Assembly (NCBI RefSeq): GCF_900105255.1
Contig: NZ_LT629763.1
Location: 3,351,001 to 3,415,000, forward strand
DNA length: 64,000 nt
Source of the DNA: Halopseudomonas sabulinigri
GTDB lineage: Bacteria > Pseudomonadota > Gammaproteobacteria > Pseudomonadales > Pseudomonadaceae
Direction: 5' to 3'
Position numbers and translations under genes: made by a program. The notes under the pieces were generated by a model. The model ran no database searches. It was not told the origin of the DNA and saw only the letters and a list, made by a program, of their open reading frames with translations. Of the stretch, positions 9,131 through 16,578 are shown in pieces (within the stretch, counting starts at the first letter, position 1; each line of letters opens with the position of its first letter).

Positions 9131-9726
9131 ACTGGCTGCACGAAGTGGAGTTACATACCGAGCTGGTGCAGCTGCGACCCTTGCGGGCAGCGGACAAGCC
9201 GGCGCTGCTTGACGCCGCATCCGACGGACGGCTCTGGGAGCTGTGGTACACCCAGGTTCCCGGTGTCGACACCCTGGATGCCTACGTCGATTATGCGCTC
9301 AGCGAGCAGGCGGCGGGCCGGGCCCTGGCATTTGCCGTGATAGAGAAATCCACCGGCAAGGTGATAGGCACCACACGCTATTGCAACGCCGACACGGTCA
9401 ATCGCCGCCTGGAGATTGGCTACACCTGGTACGCCAGCCGGGTGCAGCGCAGCGCCATCAACACCCAGTGCAAACTGGCGTTGTTGCAGCATGCCTTTGA
9501 GCAATTGGGCGCAATCGCCGTCGAGTTACGCACCCATTGGCACAACCAGGCGTCGCGCGCCGCTATTGCCCGGCTGGGCGCCAAGCAGGACGGCGTACTG
9601 CGCAACCATCGGCTGGAGCCGGACGGCGCGCGCCGCGATACCGTGGTGTTCTCCATCCTCGATAGTGAGTGGCCCTCAGTGCGCAAGTCGCTGCAGTTCA
9701 AGCTGGACCGCCGCGCCGCTGATTAA
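9127..9726 (+). CDS. GNAT acetyltransferase (RimJ/RimL-like)
   Basis: The 199-residue protein follows the RimJ/RimL pattern. It has ELVQLRPLRAADKPAL at the N terminus, VIGTTRYCNADTVNRRLEIGYTWYA in the central beta-sheet, and an acetyl-CoA-binding segment with NQASRAAIARLGAKQDGVLRNH near residues 140-160. Such enzymes acetylate protein N termini or small amines; the substrate cannot be read from the sequence. The start overlaps the upstream membrane gene. Its TAA overlaps the stop codon of the convergent siderophore-reductase gene by two bases. Confidence 0.88.
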   Translation: MNWLHEVELHTELVQLRPLRAADKPALLDAASDGRLWELWYTQVPGVDTLDAYVDYALSEQAAGRALAFAVIEKSTGKVIGTTRYCNADTVNRRLEIGYTWYASRVQRSAINTQCKLALLQHAFEQLGAIAVELRTHWHNQASRAAIARLGAKQDGVLRNHRLEPDGARRDTVVFSILDSEWPSVRKSLQFKLDRRAAD

Positions 9727-10466
9727 TCGGCCGCTACCGCGTCCTGCTGCTTGACCACCTTGTGCTGGTCTTCGCTGCTGCCGAGTTTCCAGTAGCTTGA
9801 AATATACAGATCGCCACGCTCCACCTGGCGCTCCTCACGGAAGTAGCGGCGCAGCGCGCGCATGCCACTGAATTCGCAGGCGGCCCAGACACTGGGTCGG
9901 CCTTCCAGCCAGGGCAGTGGCTGTAAACGTTCAACCAGCAGGTCAGGCTGTTCACCCGGATGCGGGTTGACCAGCCAGATCAGTTCGACATTGGCCGGTA
10001 CCTTGAGCGGCTGGATATCGGCCTCACTGATAACCTCCAGTACCGCATAACCGCGCGCTTGATCGGGCAGTTGCTCCAGGTTGACGCTGATGGCCGGCAG
10101 GGCTGTCATGTCGCCGGCAATCAGATACCAGTCGGCTTCCGGGTTCAGCGGCTTCTTGGGGCCTGGGCCGCCAATCAGGATGCTGTCACCCGGCTGCGCG
10201 TGCTGCGCCCAGGTCGCAGCGGGGCCACCGTCGTGGTGCAGGACAAAGTCGACGTCCATTTCCAGCTCACGCTGATGGCGAACGGTGTAAGTGCGCACGA
10301 TGCCCTTGCCTTCGCCTTGCGGCGGGAACATCAGTTTGATGTAAGCGCCGTCCTGTTCGGCGGGAAAGGTGCTCATGCCGTTGCCGCCCAGGGTCACGCG
10401 CAACATGTTGGGGGTGACAGCGGCGCTGCGGATTACTTGCAGCAGACGGGATTCGGGTCGTTTCAT
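9723..10466 (-). CDS. siderophore-interacting protein (ferric-siderophore reductase family)
   Basis: The 247-residue protein belongs to the SIP/ViuB family, FAD- and NAD(P)H-dependent reductases that release iron from ferric siderophores in the cytoplasm. The N-terminal FAD-binding domain has the RTYTVR motif at about residues 59-64. The DDGGPAATWAQ-type segment, WYLIAGDMTALPAI and the C-terminal WAACEFSGMRALRRYFREE are typical. GGAGGT precedes the ATG at 10466. It is 19 bases downstream of the MarR gene, so both probably form one operon controlled by the double operator at 10946-10988. Confidence 0.9.
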   Translation of the reverse strand: MKRPESRLLQVIRSAAVTPNMLRVTLGGNGMSTFPAEQDGAYIKLMFPPQGEGKGIVRTYTVRHQRELEMDVDFVLHHDGGPAATWAQHAQPGDSILIGGPGPKKPLNPEADWYLIAGDMTALPAISVNLEQLPDQARGYAVLEVISEADIQPLKVPANVELIWLVNPHPGEQPDLLVERLQPLPWLEGRPSVWAACEFSGMRALRRYFREERQVERGDLYISSYWKLGSSEDQHKVVKQQDAVAAD

Positions 10467-10485
10467 GCGGATACCTCCAGCACAG

Positions 10486-10926
10486 TCAGTGGTCGGACGC
10501 GGGTGCGTCCAGATTGTCTGCCATGCGCCCGGCCAGGCGTATGAACAGGGCCACCTCATCGGCATTCATCTCACGGGTCATGCGTGCCAGAGTCTGCTGC
10601 TCCAGCTGTTTTATACGCTGCATCATCGCCATGCCGGCGGCACTGGGTTCCAGCAGTTGGCTGCGGCGGTCGGCGGGGTTGTCGCGTTTAGAGATCAACC
10701 CGCTGGTCAATAGTTCATTCAGTACGCGGGTGATTTGCGCCTTGTCGCGGCGCAGGCGCTGGGCTATTCGCTGTGCGGTGCAGTCAGGCAAATGGCTCAC
10801 TGCCTTCAGTACGCGTACGTGGGTCACCGGCAATGGCACCTCGGCCTCGCGAATGGCGCTGGCCATGGCCGAACGGTAAGCATGGGTAACCCGTTGCAGG
10901 GCTTCATTGAGGGCGGTAGCTGGCAT
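10486..10926 (-). CDS. MarR-family transcriptional regulator
   Basis: The 146-residue protein has the MarR winged-helix core at about residues 35-100: VRVLKAVSHLPDCTAQRIAQRLRRDKAQITRVLNELLTSGLISKRDNPADRRSQLLEPSAAG, including the conserved DxR wing motif (NPADRRS). It is the first gene of an operon with the siderophore-interacting protein. Two near-perfect palindromes lie 20-62 bases upstream of its start, overlapping a TTGACA -35 element, so autorepression is likely. The ligand is not deducible. Confidence 0.9.
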   Translation of the reverse strand: MPATALNEALQRVTHAYRSAMASAIREAEVPLPVTHVRVLKAVSHLPDCTAQRIAQRLRRDKAQITRVLNELLTSGLISKRDNPADRRSQLLEPSAAGMAMMQRIKQLEQQTLARMTREMNADEVALFIRLAGRMADNLDAPASDH

Positions 10927-10945
10927 GATCGGAGCGGCGCTTTAT

Positions 10946-10988
10946 GTTGACAGTGTCAACCTTATGCTTAATGGTTGACACTGTCAAT
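10946..10988. promoter_or_regulatory. double MarR operator and promoter
   Basis: GTTGACAGTGTCAAC (10946-10960) and GTTGACACTGTCAAT (10974-10988) are 15-bp inverted repeats with centres 28 bp apart. Read leftward, the distal repeat supplies TTGACA (10987-10982). Seventeen bases later comes TAAGGT, a plausible -10 element, so repressor bound here would occlude RNA polymerase at the marR-SIP promoter. Confidence 0.75.
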
Positions 10989-11013
10989 CAGGTTGCCGCG
11001 CCAGAGGTTATCA

Positions 11014-11475
11014 TCAGGCGGGTTGATAGCCGCCTACCTCGGGTGCGAAGCCCACACCAAAGCGATTCCAGGCATTGATGGCGGCGATGGCCAAAGTCAG
11101 GTCGCTGAGTTCACGGTCGCTGAAGCAGGCGCGTACCTGCTCGAATAGCGCCTCGGTCACCCGATTATCCGTGAGTTGGGTCAAGGCCTCGGTCCAGCTC
11201 AGTGCTGCGCGCTCGCGAGCATCGAAGAAGGGTGTCTCGCGCCAGGCATTGAGCGCGTAAATGCGTTGTTCGGTCTCGCCGGCGGCGCGAGCGTCCTTGG
11301 TGTGCATGTCCAGGCAATAAGCGCAGTGGTTGAGCTGCGAGGCGCGGATTTTGACCAGTTCAAGCAGCCGCTTGGGCAGTTTGTCGTCGCCCACCGCTTC
11401 CTTGTTCAAATAGCCCTCCAAGCCCAGCATGGCGCGGGCGACGCCGGGTGCCGCGGTAAAATAGTCGACTCGCAT
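11014..11475 (-). CDS. carboxymuconolactone decarboxylase / AhpD-like protein
   Basis: The 153-residue protein has the AhpD-like core with CAYCLDMHTKDARAAGE at about residues 51-67. The CxxC plus downstream His arrangement is typical of peroxidase-associated disulfide reductases of this superfamily. The lengthy helical remainder matches the stand-alone CMD family. It is divergent from the AraC gene at 11581, which is a common pairing and suggests AraC control (inference). Likely role: redox or antioxidant chemistry rather than decarboxylation. Confidence 0.87.
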   Translation of the reverse strand: MRVDYFTAAPGVARAMLGLEGYLNKEAVGDDKLPKRLLELVKIRASQLNHCAYCLDMHTKDARAAGETEQRIYALNAWRETPFFDARERAALSWTEALTQLTDNRVTEALFEQVRACFSDRELSDLTLAIAAINAWNRFGVGFAPEVGGYQPA

Positions 11476-11580
11476 GGTGTTGCTCCTTCAGGTGAATGAG
11501 AGCCCAAACTAGCCGCGCTGGCGCCGGCGGTATTGTAGATTTCCGACATGCGCCGCACGGCGCTTTGCTATGCTGCGGGC

Positions 11581-12474
11581 ATGACTTCGACCCTGGCTCA
11601 GTTCCCGCAGCAGGCTGCCTGGCAACGCAATCTGGCGCCCTTTGGTTACCGGCAGATATTGCCGGCGCGGGCGCTGGCGCCCTATGTGCAGCATTACTGG
11701 GAACTGGCGCTGCCCGCCGCGCAGCAGTCGCCGCACAGCGAGCTGTTGCACCACGATGGCGGCAGCTCGCTGCTGTTTCAGTTGGCGGGGGAGCTGAATA
11801 TCAACGGAGTCCGCGCGCACCAGGGCGTGCTGTTCAGTCCGACCGCGGCGCACTCCGCGCAGCTCTCCCTGGCGGCGGGAGTGCAGGTGTTCGCTGTGCG
11901 CTTTCGTCCCGGTATGGGAGCCGCGTTCTGGCGCTGCGCGGCCAGTGAGTTTGCCGGTGAGGTGTTGGGGCTGGACGGCGCGCACTACCTGCGCTTTGAC
12001 TTGCCAGCCGTGACTGAACAGCTGCAGGCGGCGCCGGATCTGCCCAGTCGCGTCGCCTTGCTGGAAGCCGCGTTGTGCGGTGCCTTGGCCGGGAGCGCAG
12101 GTATCGCCAGCACGTTACCGCAAACGCTTGCCCTGTTACGCGCGTCGCGCGGCCAACAGCCACTCACTCAGATAGTGGCGCAGAGCGGGTTGGGGCAACG
12201 TCAGCTGGAGCGATTGTGCAATCGTTATCTGGGCCTCACGGCCAAGCAGTTCAGTCGCCTGCACCGGGTGGCCTACAGCCGCGAGTTACTCAAGCAAGTG
12301 CAGCCTGAACCGCTGGCTGATGTGGCCTATGGGGCGGGCTACAGCGATCAGGCGCACTTCAGTCACGACTTCAAGTCAGTCGTGGGGCTCACGCCCGGGC
12401 AGTATCTGCGCCGGGTGCGGGCGCGCTATCACGACGTTGAGCAGGCCGATGCCGCGACTGTTCATCGGCCTTGA
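11581..12474 (+). CDS. AraC-family transcriptional regulator
   Basis: The 297-residue protein has an N-terminal sensing domain (residues 1-160) with the LAPYVQHYWEL opening seen in the DUF6597 group. A C-terminal double-HTH AraC domain covers residues 190-285 (GLGQRQLERLCNRYLGLTAKQFSRLHRV ... GYSDQAHFSHDFKSVVGLTPGQYL). The ATG at 11581 is preferred over one 33 bases upstream, which overlaps the promoter region; neither has a strong ribosome binding site. The last 26 bases overlap the start of thpR. Confidence 0.87.
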   Translation: MTSTLAQFPQQAAWQRNLAPFGYRQILPARALAPYVQHYWELALPAAQQSPHSELLHHDGGSSLLFQLAGELNINGVRAHQGVLFSPTAAHSAQLSLAAGVQVFAVRFRPGMGAAFWRCAASEFAGEVLGLDGAHYLRFDLPAVTEQLQAAPDLPSRVALLEAALCGALAGSAGIASTLPQTLALLRASRGQQPLTQIVAQSGLGQRQLERLCNRYLGLTAKQFSRLHRVAYSRELLKQVQPEPLADVAYGAGYSDQAHFSHDFKSVVGLTPGQYLRRVRARYHDVEQADAATVHRP

Positions 12475-13036
12475 ATTGCCCGCCGCACAGGCCCAGGCAC
12501 TGGTCCCTCTGGCCGAGCCTGGCCCCGGCCTGCGCTGGCAAACCCCGGCGCAACTTCATCTGACGTTGCGCTTTCTCGGCGAGTTGAGCGCTGCGCAAAC
12601 CAACGGAGTGCAACAGGCATTGGCGGCCTTGCGCTGGGACGGCTTCCGATTGCAAATAAATGGGGTGGGTTATTTCGGCTCACCCACCCGGCCCAGCATT
12701 CTCTGGGCTGGCCTTGCCGATACCGCTGCGCTGCAAAGGTTACGCGACAGACTTGATGCCCGGCTGGCCACTGAGTTGGCGCCCGACCCGCAGCGCTTCG
12801 TGCCGCATGTCACACTGGCACGCTGCAGCAGCGGAGCCGGTAGCCCGGCCGAATTCCTGGCCCGCCACCGTCAGCTGCAGTTGCCCGCCTGGGCGGTCAC
12901 GGAGCTGTGTTTGTTCACCAGTGAGGCAAGCGATAACGGCTCGCGCTATCGAGTACTCGCTCGCTATCCATGCGTCTTGCCTTGGGGAGATACCGATTGT
13001 GCTACCGCTGATCAAACGCCTGGAGCCGGGCACTGA
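12449..13036 (+). CDS. thpR: RNA 2',3'-cyclic phosphodiesterase
   Basis: ThpR/LigT hydrolyses 2',3'-cyclic phosphate RNA ends. The 195-residue product shows the two family HxTx motifs, HLTLRFLG (about residue 35) and HVTLARC (about residue 126). It opens with MPRLFIGLELP, typical for the family. The C-terminal ~20 residues (GDTDCATADQTPGAGH) are not family-like and arise from read-through into the overlapping cupin gene, which starts 38 bases before the thpR stop. Confidence 0.88.
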   Translation: MPRLFIGLELPAAQAQALVPLAEPGPGLRWQTPAQLHLTLRFLGELSAAQTNGVQQALAALRWDGFRLQINGVGYFGSPTRPSILWAGLADTAALQRLRDRLDARLATELAPDPQRFVPHVTLARCSSGAGSPAEFLARHRQLQLPAWAVTELCLFTSEASDNGSRYRVLARYPCVLPWGDTDCATADQTPGAGH

Positions 13037-13376
13037 ATACTACTTTGAAGAAGGTTGTTTTATCACCGAGCTGTCCAACAGCGAGCAGGACCCGGCTGTC
13101 TCGGTGGCCCGTGCGCGGGTGCCGGTGGGGGGAACGACCCGCTGGCATGCGCTCGGAGGGGTGGTAGAGCGTTATCTGATCGAGGCCGGGCAGGGCGACG
13201 TGGAACTCGGGGAGCTGCTACCGCAAAAGGTATCGCCGGGCGACATGGTGTTGATCCCTGCCGGTTGTGCCCAGCGCATTCGCAACATCGGCTCGGAGCC
13301 GCTGGTGTTTTTGGCGATCTGCTCGCCGCGCTTCCAGCCGGACTGCTATCAGGACCTGGAGGCCGAGGCTGGCTGA
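12999..13376 (+). CDS. single-domain cupin protein
   Basis: The 125-residue protein starts with GTG at 12999, ten bases after GGGGAGA. It reads MLPLIKRLEPGTEYYFEEGCFITEL and continues as one cupin barrel. Motif 1 is weak (RVPVGGTTRWHALGGVVERYLIEAG), with a single His where metal cupins have two. Motif 2 is PGDMVLIPAGCAQRIRNIG, in which the usual His is replaced by Cys-Ala-Gln. The metal site is therefore probably altered, and an enzymatic function should not be assumed. It overlaps thpR at the 5' end and the convergent rsuA at the 3' end by 28 bases. Confidence 0.78.
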   Translation: MLPLIKRLEPGTEYYFEEGCFITELSNSEQDPAVSVARARVPVGGTTRWHALGGVVERYLIEAGQGDVELGELLPQKVSPGDMVLIPAGCAQRIRNIGSEPLVFLAICSPRFQPDCYQDLEAEAG

Positions 13377-14065
13377 TCGACCGAGGCGATTTCGGCTGCG
13401 GTAAGGGCGCGATACTGGCCCGGTAGCAATGCCTGATCGAGCACTATGTCGCCCATACTCTCGCGGTGTAGCGCCGCCACTTGATTCCCCACGGCGTGAA
13501 ACATCCGCTTGATCTGGTGATAGCGCCCTTCATAGATGGTCAATCGGGCCTCGCAGGGGCCCAGTTGCTGCAGTTGAGCAGGTGAGGTGGTGAGCTGTTC
13601 GGTGGTCATGTAGATACCTACGGCAAAGCGCTCGGCGGTCTCGGCGCTGATCGGCCGCAGGGTGGTGACGTGGTAGGTCTTGGGTAGTTTGATGCCCGGC
13701 TCGGTCAGGCGCCGTGACCACAAGCCATCGTTGGTCAGGATCAGCAGGCCGGAGCTGCCGCGATCCAGTCGTCCGCCAATGTGCAGCTGCTCGCCCAGGG
13801 CCGCCGGCAGCAGCTCCATCACCGTGGGGTGCTGCGGGTCGCGGGTGGCGCTGAGATAGCCGACCGGCTTGTGCAGCATCAGAAAGTGCGCCTCGCGTGC
13901 CTGCAGCAACTGGCCGTCCAGGCTGATGGCCACAAACTGATCGACCTCATGCCGCGGATCGTGGGTGACCCGGCCGCCAACCTGCACGCGGCCGCTGGCA
14001 ATCAGCAGGCGCGCGGCCTGCCGACTGTGTGCGGTGCGGTTGCTGATGAAGCGATCGAGTTTCAT
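13349..14065 (-). CDS. rsuA: 16S rRNA pseudouridine(516) synthase-like RsuA
   Basis: The 238-residue protein has an N-terminal S4 RNA-binding domain (MKLDRFISNRTAHSRQAARLLIASGRVQVGG) followed by the RsuA-type catalytic domain. The catalytic aspartate is in GGRLDRGSSGLLILTNDG, and later RYHQIKRMFHAVGNQVAALHRESMG matches RsuA. Compared with the E. coli enzyme the order and length agree, so U516 of 16S rRNA is the likely target. RluE/RluB paralogues are the alternative. It is convergent with the cupin gene and overlaps it. Confidence 0.88.
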   Translation of the reverse strand: MKLDRFISNRTAHSRQAARLLIASGRVQVGGRVTHDPRHEVDQFVAISLDGQLLQAREAHFLMLHKPVGYLSATRDPQHPTVMELLPAALGEQLHIGGRLDRGSSGLLILTNDGLWSRRLTEPGIKLPKTYHVTTLRPISAETAERFAVGIYMTTEQLTTSPAQLQQLGPCEARLTIYEGRYHQIKRMFHAVGNQVAALHRESMGDIVLDQALLPGQYRALTAAEIASVDQPASASRS

Positions 14066-14101
14066 GGCCGGCGATTATACCCGCGGTGCCTAGGCGGCGG
14101 G

Positions 14102-15004
14102 TCAGTCGTCGCCGCGCTGCCATTCCGGCGGGCGCCAGAGGTGCCGTAGGCGCTGACGCAGCGGACCTGGTTTGCGCATGTCCCGCGCCAGATCGCGGTA
14201 CTCGTGCAGCCAGTGCATCCACAGGCGATTGTTGTGCTGCGGCGGGCGGGTAATGCCGTATTCGATGGGCTGATCCGCCCGTTCGCAGGTGAAGGTGCCA
14301 AACAGCCGGTCGAAGACAATGAACACACCGCCGTAGTTGGTATCCACGTAATCCGCGTTGCGCGCATGATGCACACGGTGGTGATTGGGCGTGTTGAACA
14401 CGAACTCGATGGCCGGGTGCAAGCGGCCGACGAGAGTGGTGTGGATAAAAAACTGGTAGACCAGCGAGAGGGCGTAGCACACGCCGATCCATACCGGATT
14501 GAAACCGATCAGCGCCAGCGGGACGTAAAACAGCCAGCCGCCATTGAAGATGTTGGTCGCATTCTGCCGCATGGCGGTCGAGAAATTCATCCGCTCCGAG
14601 GAATGGTGAGTGACGTGTGCCGCCCATAGCCAGCGCACCCGGTGCGAAGAGCGGTGCATCCAGTAAAAGCAGAAGTCGGTCAGCAGCCAGAGCAGCGCCG
14701 CGGTGAACAGAGTCAGCGGAATATCCAGCAGCCGATGGTGATAGGCAAAGGCATACACCGGGAAGGCGATCAGCCCGGCAAACAGCAGCTCGGTGGTCTG
14801 ATAGCCGGCGCCCAGGGCGAAGTTGCGCAGCGCCTCGCGCCCCTCTACCAGGGCGGGATCGTGGCGGATCTTCAGGTATTCCCAGGCAAATACGCCGATA
14901 AACACCGGAGTAGCCAGCATGAACACCAATTGGCGCTCATCCAGGGCCAGCCAGCCCAGCCCGCTATCGGCCAGTACCTGTTGCAACATGTCAAACAAGC
15001 TCAT
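14102..15004 (-). CDS. sterol desaturase / fatty-acid hydroxylase family protein
   Basis: The 300-residue integral membrane protein has four or more hydrophobic helices. It carries the eight-histidine di-iron signature of the family: HRSSH, HVTHHSS and a final NHHRVHHARNADY. The ATG at 15004 lies after GAGGCGCC; a TTG 15 bases earlier would add only five residues. Members hydroxylate lipid acyl chains or related molecules; the substrate here is unknown. It is divergent from the AraC gene at 15122, the likely regulator. Confidence 0.88.
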   Translation of the reverse strand: MSLFDMLQQVLADSGLGWLALDERQLVFMLATPVFIGVFAWEYLKIRHDPALVEGREALRNFALGAGYQTTELLFAGLIAFPVYAFAYHHRLLDIPLTLFTAALLWLLTDFCFYWMHRSSHRVRWLWAAHVTHHSSERMNFSTAMRQNATNIFNGGWLFYVPLALIGFNPVWIGVCYALSLVYQFFIHTTLVGRLHPAIEFVFNTPNHHRVHHARNADYVDTNYGGVFIVFDRLFGTFTCERADQPIEYGITRPPQHNNRLWMHWLHEYRDLARDMRKPGPLRQRLRHLWRPPEWQRGDD

Positions 15005-15121
15005 CGCGGCGCCTCGCAAGCATCGATGTATTTTTATGCACTCAGCATGCGCTGCTGAAAACCAGCTATATTGACTTGATACGCCGTAGTTTTGACTTTA
15101 AGTGCCAATAAGGGAGGTGCA

Positions 15122-16120
15122 ATGGCGACGCCGCTGCGGGTAACCGGCGCCTGGGTACAACTGCTGACCGATTGGCTCGACAGCCAACAGCTGCCAGCCC
15201 CCGGGCTGCGGCTGTTGCTCGACAGCCGTGCGCCTGCCGATCTGGTGCCCATGCCGCTGTGGCAATCCATGCTGGAACAAGCGGTAGCCTTGGCGCCATC
15301 GCGGTCGCTGGCCGCGCTGCAGGTCGGCGCGCAGATACAGCCGCGGCATGTCGGTGTGCTGGGTTATCTGCTGTTGGCGTGCCACGATCTGGCGCAGGGC
15401 ATGGCCGCGTACCAGCGCTATGAGCGCTTGTTTTATGGTGAAGACCTGGTGCAGGTCGGCCTGAACGCAGATGAGGTGAGTCTGTGCTGGCCCGCCGAGG
15501 CGTCGACTGGTGAACTGGCAGATACCGTTGCCATTGCGGCGTTGCTGAGTCTGTTGCAGCGGCTGCTGGCGGCGTCATTGCGGCCTTGTCGGGTGAGTTT
15601 CGCCTTTGCCGCGCCGGCTGAGGCGCACGCCTATGAGGCGTTCTTCGGCTGTCCGGTCAGGTTTTCTGCCGGCACTACGCAAGTGGATTTCCCGATTGAG
15701 GTATTGGCGCTGCGTTTACCGCGCAGCGATCCCGGCGTCCAGCAGATGCTGGACCGCCAGGCGCAGGCGCTGCTGTTGGCGCTACCAGCCTCGGATGCCT
15801 TCGCCCGCGCCTTGCAGCAATGCATGCTGCGGCTGCTGCCGGAGGGAACGCTGAGCCTGAACCGGGTGGCCGCGGAGCTGCACCTGTCAGTGCGCAGCCT
15901 GCAACGCCGGCTGGAGGCGCGCGGGGACACCTGGAGCGGCCTGGTGGATGGCTTGCGCCAGCAATTGGCGCAGCAGTACCTGGCCGATCCGGCGCTGCTG
16001 CTCAGCGACATCGCGCTGCTACTGGGATTCTCCGAGCAAAGCGCATTCAATCGTGCCTTCCGGCGCTGGAACGGCGATACGCCAGCGCGTGCGCGTCGGC
16101 GTCTGTTGCTGCACAGCTGA
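15122..16120 (+). CDS. AraC-family regulator (OruR/ArgR2-type)
   Basis: The 332-residue protein has the long N-terminal Arabinose_bd-type domain (about residues 20-200). A C-terminal HTH_18 covers about residues 230-325 (LSLNRVAAELHLSVRSLQRRLEARGDTWSGLVDGLRQ ... LLGFSEQSAFNRAFRRWNGDTPARARRR). GGGAGGT upstream of 15122 fixes the start. It is divergent from the sterol-desaturase-family gene, with about 117 bases between starts, so that gene is the probable target. Confidence 0.9.
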   Translation: MATPLRVTGAWVQLLTDWLDSQQLPAPGLRLLLDSRAPADLVPMPLWQSMLEQAVALAPSRSLAALQVGAQIQPRHVGVLGYLLLACHDLAQGMAAYQRYERLFYGEDLVQVGLNADEVSLCWPAEASTGELADTVAIAALLSLLQRLLAASLRPCRVSFAFAAPAEAHAYEAFFGCPVRFSAGTTQVDFPIEVLALRLPRSDPGVQQMLDRQAQALLLALPASDAFARALQQCMLRLLPEGTLSLNRVAAELHLSVRSLQRRLEARGDTWSGLVDGLRQQLAQQYLADPALLLSDIALLLGFSEQSAFNRAFRRWNGDTPARARRRLLLHS

Positions 16121-16159
16121 TTCGGTTTACAGTGTCGGCATAACCAACAAGGAATCACC

Positions 16160-16516
16160 ATGTACAGTCTCGCGTCGTTCGTCACCCTGCTGGTCGCTTT
16201 GCTGCATGCCTACTTTCTGCTGCTGGAAATGTTCTTCTGGGACAAGCCGCTGGGGCTCAAGGCGTTCGGGCAAACGCCCGAGAGCGCCGCCGCGACCAAG
16301 GTCATGGCGATCAATCAGGGGCTGTACAACGGCTTTCTTGCCGCCGGCCTGATCTGGGGCGTGGCGTTGGGTCCGGCTGGTGATGGTATCAAGCTGTTCT
16401 GTCTGGGTTGCGTGCTGCTTGCCGGGATCGTCGGTGCGCTTACCGCCAGCCGTAAGATTCTCTACGTGCAGGCCGCGCCCGCCGCGCTGGCCTTGTTGCT
16501 GTTATGTCTGGCTTGA
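16160..16516 (+). CDS. DUF1304 membrane protein
   Basis: The 118-residue protein is almost wholly hydrophobic with four helices. It has the DUF1304 hallmarks: HAYFLLLEMFFWDKP near residues 16-30 and a NQGLYNGFLAAGL motif near residues 52-64. AAGGAATC precedes the ATG. Biochemical function of the family is not established. It stands between the AraC gene and the histidine kinase in the same direction, with no obvious terminator. Confidence 0.88.
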   Translation: MYSLASFVTLLVALLHAYFLLLEMFFWDKPLGLKAFGQTPESAAATKVMAINQGLYNGFLAAGLIWGVALGPAGDGIKLFCLGCVLLAGIVGALTASRKILYVQAAPAALALLLLCLA

Positions 16517-16578
16517 ACCTGGTGCGCCAGTCTGCACTAGACTGGACGCAGGATAGGCCGCCGCGACGTCGCGCTTGA

